Below are positions 19,301 to 27,400 of a DNA stretch of 64,000 nucleotides, piece after piece. Positions within the stretch are counted from its first letter, which is position 1, and each line of letters opens with the position of its first letter. The stretch is from Planctomycetota bacterium (GTDB taxonomy: Bacteria > Planctomycetota > PLA2 > JAEUHO01), in NCBI GenBank assembly GCA_028281445.1, contig JANQJW010000031.1:1-64000 (forward strand), in the 5' to 3' direction. The notes beneath the pieces were generated by a model that saw nothing but the letters and a program-made list of their open reading frames with translations, had not been told where the DNA came from and searched no databases. The translations under genes were made by a program, and so were the position numbers.

Positions 19301-19760
19301 CTTCGACCGGTGGGGGGGACGTCTGCGTCTCGCCCGGCTCTGTCGTGAATCGCAAGGGGTTCAGCGCACTTCCAATGATCGGCGCACCGTCTGAGGCGCG
19401 CAGGAGGGAAGGGAGCAGGCGGATCTCGATCGGCGCACCCAGCGCCGTGGCGATTACGTTGAGAAGCAGCGCCGTGCCGCCGGGCTCGAGCTCGAGTGTG
19501 AAGGCCACCGGCAAGCCGTCCTGCGTCACGTCAAGGGAGGTCGGGATCGCGGTGAGGGGGTCGACGACGTCGGACAGTTCGAACCGCACTTCGCTCGCCC
19601 GCCAGAGCGCCAGGTCCTCGGCGTCTTGCGTGGGGGCTGTGGCCGTCACCGTGAACGGCAGCGTCGCCGTCTCGGTAATCGGCGTCTCGTCGCCACAGCC
19701 GGCGAGCAACAGTGCCAGGATCGTTCCAAACAGCAGAAGGTAGGGATTTGCGGGCTTCAT
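16314..19760 (-). CDS. Large FG-GAP/kelch-like surface lipoprotein, Fur-controlled
   Basis: A 1148-residue lipoprotein (signal peptide with lipobox LLLAGC). Order of parts: two Big-like Ig segments (about 25-150), about six kelch-type repeats (about 160-475; recurring 'LPDGRVLVAGG', 'LLPTGHVLIVGGEA'), a Big_5-like domain (about 505-600, WLPATASIGVDADSNIVVNFSRPI), then about seven FG-GAP/integrin-type propeller repeats with D-x-D/N-x-D-G Ca2+ loops (SGDVNGDGIDDLVISAY, VGDIDDDGYDDIVFGA, LGDVDNDGKLDIVTGA). It begins MKPANPYLLL with GGAG just upstream. It is probably a cell-surface adhesion or scaffold protein. A perfect Fur-box palindrome about 55 bp upstream predicts expression under iron starvation. 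It is followed directly by the PepSY protein gene. Confidence 0.85.
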   Translation of the reverse strand: MKPANPYLLLFGTILALLLAGCGDETPITETATLPFTVTATAPTQDAEDLALWRASEVRFELSDVVDPLTAIPTSLDVTQDGLPVAFTLELEPGGTALLLNVIATALGAPIEIRLLPSLLRASDGAPIIGSALNPLRFTTEPGETQTSPPPVEDLGRFLASIVRLADGPALVTGGLRSDGVARNDAVTISSDLTVTPIAAPMGTARWSHGSVRLPDGRVLVAGGATDGAGATATDSAELFDPTTQLFSPANALGAARAHYTFIPTIDGVPVVIGGLSAPGGSATTDIVEAWDDALQEFQPLDEVFPAPVGDCAVAPMADGNLFVCGGVNDTGVVQTAAFIVEPADGDVEPVANPLGVGRRGASACLLPTGHVLIVGGEAADGSKLDSLEVFDPETEEFRTITTATLGEARSHIRIVTLTNGVVAFVGGTKADTTGSDLLETFDPVTETIASTFQISDPLTGHVTIAAANGGLLGAYGAEGTGLPPITYAAIRGFTPAALGSNVPAPRVTSWLPATASIGVDADSNIVVNFSRPILASTISATSFLITDEEGRAVEGTRTVAPDGLSVTFDPTHPLGVLQRIDCEITTTVTDALGAAVVDDQARKAHFETIYDMVIGSQDDGSQFGYAARSGDVNGDGIDDLVISAYVAESVANSGTKEGQIAVILGRSSWSSTGAPIYQDLASATGAADLIITCENHLDQPAIEGALAVGDIDDDGYDDIVFGAHFADGPNEDESQRGEVWVIFGQETLPASTLQLGDAAVTGFDLLRVFGTKAGDKIGEGLALGDVDNDGKLDIVTGATGDDGAGGSSTGAFYVLFGDTKANLGIVAGYGEDTTGPSATNIDNIRIFGVDSNDRIGWSCACADFDNDGYADFAAGGIGADGNDNMKSSAGELIFVFGAQRSTLIPTGTFASYEVGSSTLRGFVIHGEDGVDLFGWSCLLDDFDGDGRADLAVGATSADGPGNLGDRRGEVLLVFGVTQTTLGLDEDTPWKYATTGGSTVFTRWLRVFGGDDKHSFGDALLFADVDGNGSKDLLVGDFQARGALDKGGSSCCWGEISVIRGTALYPAAASLSFELSNDGSTHPTGVTLTRFYGPTKGDRAGTTLAVGDFNDDGRLDLLTGANKARGLARLFKDGGEAYVLFGRDTWWK

Positions 19761-19812
19761 GGTGTCTCCAGCTACGCGTATGGCCCGGAAGCTAGAGGCC
19801 CGGGCGCCCAAG

Positions 19813-19841
19813 TCAATAATGATTCTGAGAATCATTATCAA
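19813..19841 (-). promoter_or_regulatory. Putative promoter overlapped by the Fur box
   Basis: Read on the minus strand, TTGATA (19836-19841) and TATTGA (19813-19818) are 17 bp apart and could act as -35 and -10 elements. The -10 match is weak. The Fur palindrome fills the whole spacer, the classical arrangement for repression. Confidence 0.45.
19817..19837. promoter_or_regulatory. Fur box, perfect 21-bp palindrome
   Basis: TAATGATTCT-G-AGAATCATTA is a perfect inverted repeat with the 7-1-7 core TGATTCT...AGAATCA of Fur operators, and it sits in a short AT-rich island of otherwise very GC-rich DNA. It lies 57 bp upstream of the FG-GAP lipoprotein start. The other flanking gene (rhomboid, same strand) ends at 19926, so the operator serves the FG-GAP/PepSY operon. 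Confidence 0.85.
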
Positions 19842-19925
19842 CAAAGATCGTCAAGGGGCCATTGGGCCCACGCGGATGCGGGGGCCGCGTCCGAGGTGTT
19901 GCCGGGCCAGCCGGCAGCTGGCAGA

Positions 19926-21005
19926 TCAGATGAAGCGGTGGGGCAGCGTCCCGACCTGGGCTCGGATCTGGTCGAGGATCTCCTGCGCCTCACGCGCCAT
20001 CGTGTCAGACGGGTAGGTATTGATCGCCGCAACGACGTGCTGGTAGGCAACCGTCGGCTGGTGCAACGGGCCGGCCGCAAGGCGCGCGATGCCTAGACGG
20101 GCCGCCGCTTCGACGTCTCGCGCCGGGTCGAGAGCAAGGGCGCGTTCATACACGCCAACCGCATCCCGGATCCGGCCTTCAGACGCCAGCGCTTCGGCGC
20201 GATGCACGGCGTCCGCCGCGGTCAGGCCTTCCTTTTCGCGGGCGCGTTCCTCTCCGGAGGGTCGCCTTCCGACCAGATTCGCGATCAATGCGACCACGAC
20301 GCCGGCGATGAAACCGCCGATGTGCGCGCCATGCGCGACCCCGCCGCCGCCGCCCTGGCCGTAGGTGAGGATCGCGGGCAGGATGTTCTGCGCGATGATG
20401 TAGAAGCCGAGGACCAGGCGCGCGCCTACGTCCACCCGCCGGACGACCGGCGGCATGAGGATCAGGAGGCGGACCTTGTTCCTGGGGAACCAGATGAAGT
20501 AGAGGCCCAGCACGCCGGAGATCGCACCCGACGCGCCCACGCCCGGGATGTTCGAGCTGGGTCGGAGCAGGATGTCGCCGAACGATGCGGCGAAGCCGGT
20601 CGCCAGGTACACCGCCAAGTACTTGAGGCGCCCCAGCCGGTGTTCGGGGTTGTTGCCGTAGATCCATAGGAAGAGCATGTTCCCGAACAGGTGCATCCAG
20701 CCGCCGTGCAGGAACATGCTCGTGAGCATCGTGAGCCAGGTCCATTGGGCCGGTCGCGAGCCGTGCTCGAAGACGGTCAGGTCGTACTGCGAGATGCGTC
20801 CCTTGAGCGCCGCCACATCGGCGTCGCTGAGCCGGGCTTCCTTCGAGATGACTTCGATGTACTCGGCGTAGCGCGGATCGTTGACGTCCGCGGGTGTGCT
20901 CATCTGCGGGAGCAGCATGACGAAGACGCCGACGTTCAAGACGATGAGCGCGAGGGTGACCCATGCAATGCCGCGCGGATTCGGGGAGTCGCCGATCGGG
21001 AACAC
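19926..21005 (-). CDS. Rhomboid intramembrane serine protease with C-terminal TPR-like tail
   Basis: A 359-residue protein. Six or so membrane helices span residues 12-245. Catalytic elements: FLHGGWMHLFGNMLFLWIYG (about 98-117), GASG with nucleophile S159, and GAHIGGF with H228, giving the Ser-His dyad. Residues 265-355 are helical with TPR character (AVHRAEALASEGRIRDAVGVYERALALDP). The protease cuts membrane-anchored substrates; substrates here are unknown. Start at GTG 21003-21005. Last gene of a minus-strand group with carbonic anhydrase and bestrophin (30-bp gap), so it may be co-transcribed with them. Confidence 0.9.
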   Translation of the reverse strand: MFPIGDSPNPRGIAWVTLALIVLNVGVFVMLLPQMSTPADVNDPRYAEYIEVISKEARLSDADVAALKGRISQYDLTVFEHGSRPAQWTWLTMLTSMFLHGGWMHLFGNMLFLWIYGNNPEHRLGRLKYLAVYLATGFAASFGDILLRPSSNIPGVGASGAISGVLGLYFIWFPRNKVRLLILMPPVVRRVDVGARLVLGFYIIAQNILPAILTYGQGGGGGVAHGAHIGGFIAGVVVALIANLVGRRPSGEERAREKEGLTAADAVHRAEALASEGRIRDAVGVYERALALDPARDVEAAARLGIARLAAGPLHQPTVAYQHVVAAINTYPSDTMAREAQEILDQIRAQVGTLPHRFI

Positions 21006-21035
21006 GAGGAGCCAGCCTTTCTCTCGGAGCCGTAC

Positions 21036-21929
21036 CTACATCAGGTAGCGCCCGTCTACGGGTTCGATCGGCGGGGGCAGTTCGTGCTCGCCGAGCTGCT
21101 CGAGGAGGTTGCGCTCGATCGTGCGGACGATGCTCGACATGGCCGTGTCGTTGGGCAGGTTCTCGAACGGATCGACGAGTGAGCGACCGGTTTCGTAGAC
21201 AAGGCGGAACACCGACGCCGTGACGAAGACAAGTGGCACCGAATAGAACCCGATCTGCTCCGTCAGCGTCACGCTGAAGACCGCGATGTACGCCCAGATC
21301 GAGACACGAATCATGAAGGAGTAGTATGGCGGGAAGACCGTCGTCTTGATGCGCTCCGCCATCCCCTGCGACGTGCTGAATCGGTTCAGCATCTCCTGGA
21401 GGAGCTTCAGACGCATCACCTCGATGTGGCCGGAGCGTTCCGCCGCGTCGATCTCCCGGCCCGTGGCCTGCAACAGGAGATTCGGGATCTGATCCGCGTT
21501 GCGAACGGTCTCCGTGTCCTGCTCGGGTAACCGCTCGAAGCACGCATCGGCCGGCTGGCCCCGGAGCCGTGCCTTTACGGCGTAGAGGTAGGCGATATGA
21601 CGCCGAACCCACCGGTTCGCGGTTGCGCGTTCGGCTTCGGGGAGGCACGAGAGGGCAAGCCGGGCGAAGGAGCGCGAATCGTTCACGAACGCGCCCCAGA
21701 TCTTCCGCGCCTCCCACCAGCGGTCATACGCCTGGGCCGTGTAGAACGCGATGAAGAAAGACACGGCGATGCCGAGGGCAGAGACTGCGATTCCGCTGCC
21801 AAAGGGTACGTCCACCGTGTCGAAGCGAGTGATCGCTGCGGTCGCGCCGACGACGACGGCGATCAGCGCCAACGGACCGCGATGCTTGGAGACGAGATGG
21901 CCCCATGCAAAGTGCTTTGAGACGTACAC
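21036..21929 (-). CDS. Bestrophin-family anion channel
   Basis: A 297-residue protein of the bestrophin/UPF0187 family. It begins with GTG (VYVSKHFAWGHLVSKHRGPL), has four membrane segments (two in about 18-62, two in about 195-240), and the signature FYTAQAYDRWWEARKIWGAFVNDSR just after TM2. Family members form pentameric anion channels; some pass bicarbonate. It starts five bases after the stop of a beta-carbonic anhydrase gene, so translational coupling is likely. The pairing suggests a bicarbonate channel fed by, or feeding, the anhydrase. Confidence 0.85.
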   Translation of the reverse strand: MYVSKHFAWGHLVSKHRGPLALIAVVVGATAAITRFDTVDVPFGSGIAVSALGIAVSFFIAFYTAQAYDRWWEARKIWGAFVNDSRSFARLALSCLPEAERATANRWVRRHIAYLYAVKARLRGQPADACFERLPEQDTETVRNADQIPNLLLQATGREIDAAERSGHIEVMRLKLLQEMLNRFSTSQGMAERIKTTVFPPYYSFMIRVSIWAYIAVFSVTLTEQIGFYSVPLVFVTASVFRLVYETGRSLVDPFENLPNDTAMSSIVRTIERNLLEQLGEHELPPPIEPVDGRYLM

Positions 21930-21934
21930 AGCGG

Positions 21935-22486
21935 CTAGTCGAACTCGACCTCGCCGGTCGCGAAGTCGAAGAAGGCCGGCACGATACGCAGCCCGTCGTT
22001 CTCCACCGCGCCGCGCAGGACTTCCGACGCATCGACCAGGCGGTCCGCCGTGAGTCGTGCGTTCGCTCGCGCCGTCCCGTCTACGTCGCCTCCGCCCGCG
22101 TCCAGGGCCGGCTTGATGTGTTCGAGTAGGTGGTTGAGGTTCTGACCCGCGTCGCCGCCTTCCATCGCGGCGGCGACGGCCCCGCAGCTGGCATGCGCCA
22201 TGACGACGATGAGTCGGACGCCGAGCACCGCGACGGCATACTCGATACTGGCGATGCTCGACGTGTTCGCGATGTTGCCGGCGACGCGGACCACGAAGAG
22301 CTCCCCGGGCTTTGCGTCGAACAGGACAGCCGGCGAAACGCGGCTGTCCGCGCAGGTGAGCACGACCGAGTGCGGTTGCTGTCCCTGCATGAGCTCTGCC
22401 CAGCGAGCCTGATCCCCTGCCCGATGCTCTCGAAATCGACCGTTGCCATCCCGCAGCAGGTCTTGTGCGTCCTGCGTCGTCGTCAT
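21935..22486 (-). CDS. Beta-class carbonic anhydrase
   Basis: A 183-residue cytosolic enzyme that interconverts CO2 and bicarbonate. Zinc-site residues are intact: C45-A-D47-S-R49 (the Cys ligand plus the Asp-Arg dyad) and H98...C101 in VMAHASCGAV. Other family marks are VVRVAGNIAN and SIEYAVAVLGV. Length is normal for a prokaryotic beta-CA. The gene is the first of the CA-bestrophin(-rhomboid) group and is preceded by GGGAGG. Confidence 0.93.
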   Translation of the reverse strand: MTTTQDAQDLLRDGNGRFREHRAGDQARWAELMQGQQPHSVVLTCADSRVSPAVLFDAKPGELFVVRVAGNIANTSSIASIEYAVAVLGVRLIVVMAHASCGAVAAAMEGGDAGQNLNHLLEHIKPALDAGGGDVDGTARANARLTADRLVDASEVLRGAVENDGLRIVPAFFDFATGEVEFD

Positions 22487-22506
22487 CTCACTGCCTCCCG
22501 AGGCGC

Positions 22507-23526
22507 CTAGTAGCCGGCTTTCTTGTCGACCACGTTGACGAGCTTGCGACCCTTCGCAAAGCGCTCGACATTGCGGCGGAAGATCGCCGTGCGACGCGTC
22601 CGCGTCAACTCGGCCCGGCCCGCGACGTGCGGCGTGATGATCACGTTCTTCATCTTCCAGAGGGGACTGTCCTCGGGCAGGGGCTCCGGATCGGTCACGT
22701 CGAGCCCGGCGCCGGCCAGGTGGCCCGACTTCAGCGCCGCGACGAGCGCCTCGGTGTCCACGATCTTGCCGCGCCCGATGTTTAGGAGGATGGCACCCTT
22801 CTTCATCTTCGCGATGCGTTCCGCGTTGAAGAGCCCCGTGGTCTCCTTCGTCAGAGGGAGCGCGATCGCGACCACGTCCGCGCGTTCGAGGAAGCGATCG
22901 AGCACTTTCGACGTGCCTAGCTCGTCGACGAACTCGGGTGCCTCGCGCGCGTTGCGGACGGTGGCCAAGACCTTCATGTCGAAGCCCTTGCCTCGTTTGG
23001 CGATCTCACGCCCGATGCCGCCCATGCCTGCTACGAGCAGGGTCGATCCCGCCAGCGCCCTCTGTCCCGATCCGGCGCGGCGGTCCCACCGACCCTCGCG
23101 CTGGGCATCGAAGTAGGCCGGCAGGTCCCGACGAAGCGCCAGCAGCATGGCGAAGACGTGCTCGGCGATCACGGGACCGTGCGCGCCCTTCATGTTGGTG
23201 AAGGTGATGGCGTCGTTCTCGATCAGGCCCTTGAGACCCATGTAGCGGTCCACGCCTGCGCTCCAGGACTGGACCCAGCGGAGGTTCTTGGCTGCTGCGA
23301 GGAACTCCTCGGATAGCAGGTGGGCGTCGGCGCCGTGAAACTCCGTAGCTCGCTCGAGAGCCTCCTTTCGGGAGCACTTCACGAAGCGGACGTTGGGCGC
23401 AGTTTTCTTGAGCTCGGTGATCTGCGCGTCGTCGAGCACGCTCGTCCAGTAGACGCGCTCGCCGCGTACGTCCTCGCACGCGACCAGCGAGAGCAGGAGG
23501 AGTAGGGCAACTAGGACGCGGGGCAT
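22507..23526 (-). CDS. D-2-hydroxyacid dehydrogenase with N-terminal lipoprotein-type signal
   Basis: A 339-residue D-isomer-specific 2-hydroxyacid dehydrogenase: VAGMGGIGREIAKRGKGF (NAD site), GAILLNIGRGKIVDTEALVAAL, LDVTDPEPLPEDSPLW and NVIITPHVAG with the catalytic His. The Arg and Glu of the triad are also in place. Unusually, the protein opens with MPRVLVALLLLLSLVACEDVRG, a clear signal peptide with a lipobox-like LVAC. NAD-dependent enzymes are normally cytosolic, so export or membrane anchoring is odd. The hydrophobic start is in frame, and no better internal start precedes the substrate domain. Divergent from the PAP2 gene (54-bp gap). Confidence 0.85.
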   Translation of the reverse strand: MPRVLVALLLLLSLVACEDVRGERVYWTSVLDDAQITELKKTAPNVRFVKCSRKEALERATEFHGADAHLLSEEFLAAAKNLRWVQSWSAGVDRYMGLKGLIENDAITFTNMKGAHGPVIAEHVFAMLLALRRDLPAYFDAQREGRWDRRAGSGQRALAGSTLLVAGMGGIGREIAKRGKGFDMKVLATVRNAREAPEFVDELGTSKVLDRFLERADVVAIALPLTKETTGLFNAERIAKMKKGAILLNIGRGKIVDTEALVAALKSGHLAGAGLDVTDPEPLPEDSPLWKMKNVIITPHVAGRAELTRTRRTAIFRRNVERFAKGRKLVNVVDKKAGY

Positions 23527-23580
23527 GCGGTGGACTCCTCGTGACGCGAGCGGAATAGCCTGCCACAAGGAGACTCGTTC

Positions 23581-24375
23581 ATGCGCGCGGGAATCACCCT
23601 TGTGCTCGTTCTGGCCGGCCTCGCGATGGGCTGCCGAAGCACTGCAGAGCCGCCGTGGGGGGCATGTGCCACGCTGAGGCCTCCGAACGCACGCGTTCGC
23701 TGTGCGTTTCTCGACGCCGTCACGGATCCGCAGACGGTCGTGCCCGCGGCGGCAGCGCTCGTGTTCGGCCTGACGGACTGGGACGACGAAGTCTCGGACT
23801 GGGCCCGCCGCGAGACGCCCGTCTTCGGCTCGACGAGTGGGGCGAAGACCGGTGGGGAGATCCTGCTCGGTGCGTCTGCCGGGCTGGCCCTGGGGACTGC
23901 GCTTGCGACGCCGAGCGGCTGCTGCGGTGCCGAGATCCGCCGCAACAAGCTCAAGGGCTTCGGGGCCGAGACCCTGGCCGTGGGCGGTGCGGCCGGCCTG
24001 GCATTCCTGGGGAAGTACACCATCGGGCGCGAGCGGCCCAACGGGACCGACGACCTGAGCTTCCCGTCGGGGCACGCGACGACCGCCTCCGCGCTCTCGG
24101 TCATGACCTGGCGAAACAGCGACTGGCTCTGCACGACGCCGAAGGCGAAGACGGCGCTGAAGGCCACGGCGACGGGCGTGGCCCTGCTCACCGGCTGGTC
24201 GCGCGTCGAGGCCGGCGCACACTTCCCCTCGGACATCTTCGCGGGCCACGCGCTCGGCAACCTGACCGGCCGGTTCGTCCATGACTCGCTGCTCGGGCGA
24301 CGCGGCTGGCAGCTGCGCACCGGCTGGCGGCGTGACCGCGGCACGATCACGCTCGGCGTTTCCCGGGAACTCTGA
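23581..24375 (+). CDS. PAP2-type phosphatase, lipoprotein
   Basis: A 264-residue protein with signal and lipobox (LAMGC). The three PAP2 phosphatase motifs are present: KYTIGRERPNG (about 142-152), FPSGHATT (about 160-167) and SRVEAGAHFPSDIFAG (about 204-219), providing the Lys/Arg, Ser-Gly-His and catalytic His. Such enzymes remove phosphate from lipid phosphates or undecaprenyl pyrophosphate on the outer face of the membrane. Here the domain seems to be a soluble variant with few strong membrane helices. Starts with AAGGAG upstream; 53 bp separate it from the sortilin-like gene. Confidence 0.87.
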   Translation: MRAGITLVLVLAGLAMGCRSTAEPPWGACATLRPPNARVRCAFLDAVTDPQTVVPAAAALVFGLTDWDDEVSDWARRETPVFGSTSGAKTGGEILLGASAGLALGTALATPSGCCGAEIRRNKLKGFGAETLAVGGAAGLAFLGKYTIGRERPNGTDDLSFPSGHATTASALSVMTWRNSDWLCTTPKAKTALKATATGVALLTGWSRVEAGAHFPSDIFAGHALGNLTGRFVHDSLLGRRGWQLRTGWRRDRGTITLGVSREL

Positions 24376-24428
24376 GGCGGCTGCGGAATTCGGCGCACGG
24401 TGCTACCGTCTCGCGCCGGAGGACCGCC

Positions 24429-27400
24429 ATGCGCATCGCCCTCGCGTTTCTGATCGCCCTCTCCTTGCTCGCTGCTCCGGTGCTCGCGCCCGCCGACGAG
24501 AAGAATGAGGCAGAGGAGGACCCCTCGCCCCTGAAGGAGGCGACCTTCAAGGGGCTGAAGCTCCGCAGCATCGGGCCTGCGCTGATGTCTGGCCGCATCG
24601 CCGACATCGCCGTCCACCCCAAGCGCCAGAGCACCTGGTACGTGGCGGCGGGCAGCGGGAACCTCTGGAAGACGGTGAACGCCGGCACGACCTGGACGCC
24701 GATCTTCGACGACCAAGGCAGCTATTCGATCGGGTGCGTGCAGCTCGATCCGACGAACCCGGAGATCGTCTGGGTGGGCACGGGCGAGAACGTCAACGGC
24801 CGCCACGTCGGGTATGGCGACGGCATCTACCGCAGCCGCGACGGCGGCACGACCTGGGAGAACATGGGGCTGAAGGAGTCCGAGCACATCTCGCGGATCG
24901 TCATCGATCCGCGCAATCCCAAGGTGATGCATGTCGCCGTCCAAGGGCCGCTGTGGTCGGCCGGTGGGGAGCGCGGTCTCTACAAGAGCACGGACGGCGG
25001 CACGACCTGGACGAAGAAGCTCGGTGGGGGGGAGTACACGGGCGTAAACGACGTCGTCGCCGACCCGCGCAACCCGGACGTGCTCTACGCCTCGACGCAC
25101 GAGCACTACCGGAACGTGGCCGCGCTCCTCAACGGCGGGCCAGAGTCGGGGATCCACAAGTCCGTCGACGGCGGCGAGACCTGGCGCGAGGTCACCAAGG
25201 GCCTGCCGGAAGAGGACATGGGCCGGATCGGCCTTGCCATCTGCCCGCACGACCCCGACACGGTGTACGCCACGGTCGAGTTGGCTCATCGCAAGGGCGG
25301 CTTCTGGCGGTCGACCGACGGGGGCGAGTCCTGGGAGAAGCGCAACGACATCATCGCGGGCGCGACCGGGCCGCACTACTACCAGGAGATCTTCGCCTGC
25401 CCGCACACGCGCCACCGCGTCTACATGATGGACATGAAGCTGCGCGTCACGAAGGACGGCGGCAAGACGTGGCGTTCGATCGGGACGAAGTCCAAGCATG
25501 TCGACAACCACGCGCTCGCCTTCAACCCGCACGACCCGGACTACCTGCTGGTCGGGTGCGACGGTGGGGTCTACGAGAGCTGGGACCGCGGCAAGACCTA
25601 CAGGTTCGTCGCCAACCTGCCGCTCACGCAGTTCTACAAGGTCGCGGTCGACTACGACGAGCCGTTCTACAACGTCTACGGCGGCACGCAGGACAACAAC
25701 ACCCAAGGCGGACCGTCGCGCACCTACAACGTGCACGGCATCCGCAACAGCGACTGGTTCACGACGCTGTGGGGCGACGGCCACCAGCCTGCTTGTGATC
25801 CGACGGATCCCAACATCGTCTACTCCCAGTGGCAGGTCGGCAACCTGACGCGTTATGACCGGAAGACCGGCGAGTTCATGTACATCCAGCCCCAGCCCGC
25901 GGAGGGCGAGGAGTGGGATCGCTTCAACTGGGACGCGCCGATCCTGATCAGTAGCCACGATCCCAAGCGGCTCTACTTCGCGAGCCAGCGGATCTGGCGC
26001 AGCGACGACCGGGGTGATTCCTGGAAGCCCGTCAGCGGCGACCTCACGCGCGACCTCGACCGGCTCGCATTGCCGATGATGGGCCGCGTCCAGAGCTTCG
26101 ATGCGATCTGGGATCTCTACGCGATGTCGAAGTTCTGCACGATCACCTCGCTGGGGGAGTCGCCGCTCGACGAGAAGCTGCTCTATGCCGGCACGGACGA
26201 CGGCCACATCCAGGTCAGCGAGGACGGCGGGGCGAACTGGCGCAAGTGCGATGAGCTGCCGGGCGTCGCGGAGCAGTGGTTCGTCAACGACATCAAAGCC
26301 GACTTGCACGACGTCAACACGGCGTATGTCTGTGTCGACCAGCACAAGAACGGCAACTTCAAGCCGTACGTCTTCAAGACGACGGATCGCGGCAAGACCT
26401 GGACCTCTATCAACAACAACCTGCCGGAGCGCGAGATCGTCTGGCGTCTCGTCCAGGACCACGTCAATCCCAAGCTGCTCTTCGTCGGCACGGAGATGGG
26501 TGTCTACTTCACGGTCGACGGCGGCGGGAAGTGGGTGAAGCTCTCCGGTGGGATTCCGAACATCCCGGTGCGCGATCTGGTGATCCAGAAGCGCGAGAAC
26601 GACCTCGTCTGCGCGACCTTCGGACGCAGCTTCTACATTCTCGATGACTACTCGTCGCTTCGTGAGGTCACCGAAGCGGCGCTCGAGAAGGACTCCGTGC
26701 TCTTCCCGGTGCGCAAGGCCTGGTGGTACGTGGAGAAGCGCACGCTGGGCGGCGGCAAGCAGGCTTCGCAGGGAGACGCCTTCTTCGTCGCCCCCAATCC
26801 CGCGTTCGGCGCGACGATCACGTACTACCTCAAGGACGAGATCCGGACGCGCAAGGAGACGCGGCGCAAGGGAGAGAAGGAGGCAGCGAAGGAAGGCGGT
26901 GACACGCCGTACCCGGGCTGGGAAGAGCTCCGCAAGGAGGAGCTCGAGCGCAAGCCGGCCATGGTGTTGACGGTGAAGAACGCCGCGGGCGAGGTCGTGC
27001 GCCGCATCGAAGGCCCCGTGCAGGCGGGGTTCCACCGCGTGGCGTGGGACCTGCGGTACCCGCCGACGACCGCCGTCGCACCGATGGAGAAGGACGAGGA
27101 GGGCGAAGGCGACCACGAGGAGAAGGGCACGCTCGCTCCACCGGGAACCTACACCGTTTCGCTCTGCAAGCGCGTGGACGGTCAGTACGTCGACTGCGGC
27201 GAGCCGCAGGCCTTCGAGGTCGTGCGGCTTCATGAGCGTGGGTTGCCGGGCGCTCCGCTCGCGGAGGTCACAGCCTTCCAGCGCCAGGTCGCGGCCCTGC
27301 ACCGCCAGGTCACGGGTGCCGAAGCGACGATCAAGGAGACGTGGGCTCGCGTGCGCGGCATCCTCCGTGCCCTCGAGCGTTCGACGCTTCCGGACCAGAG

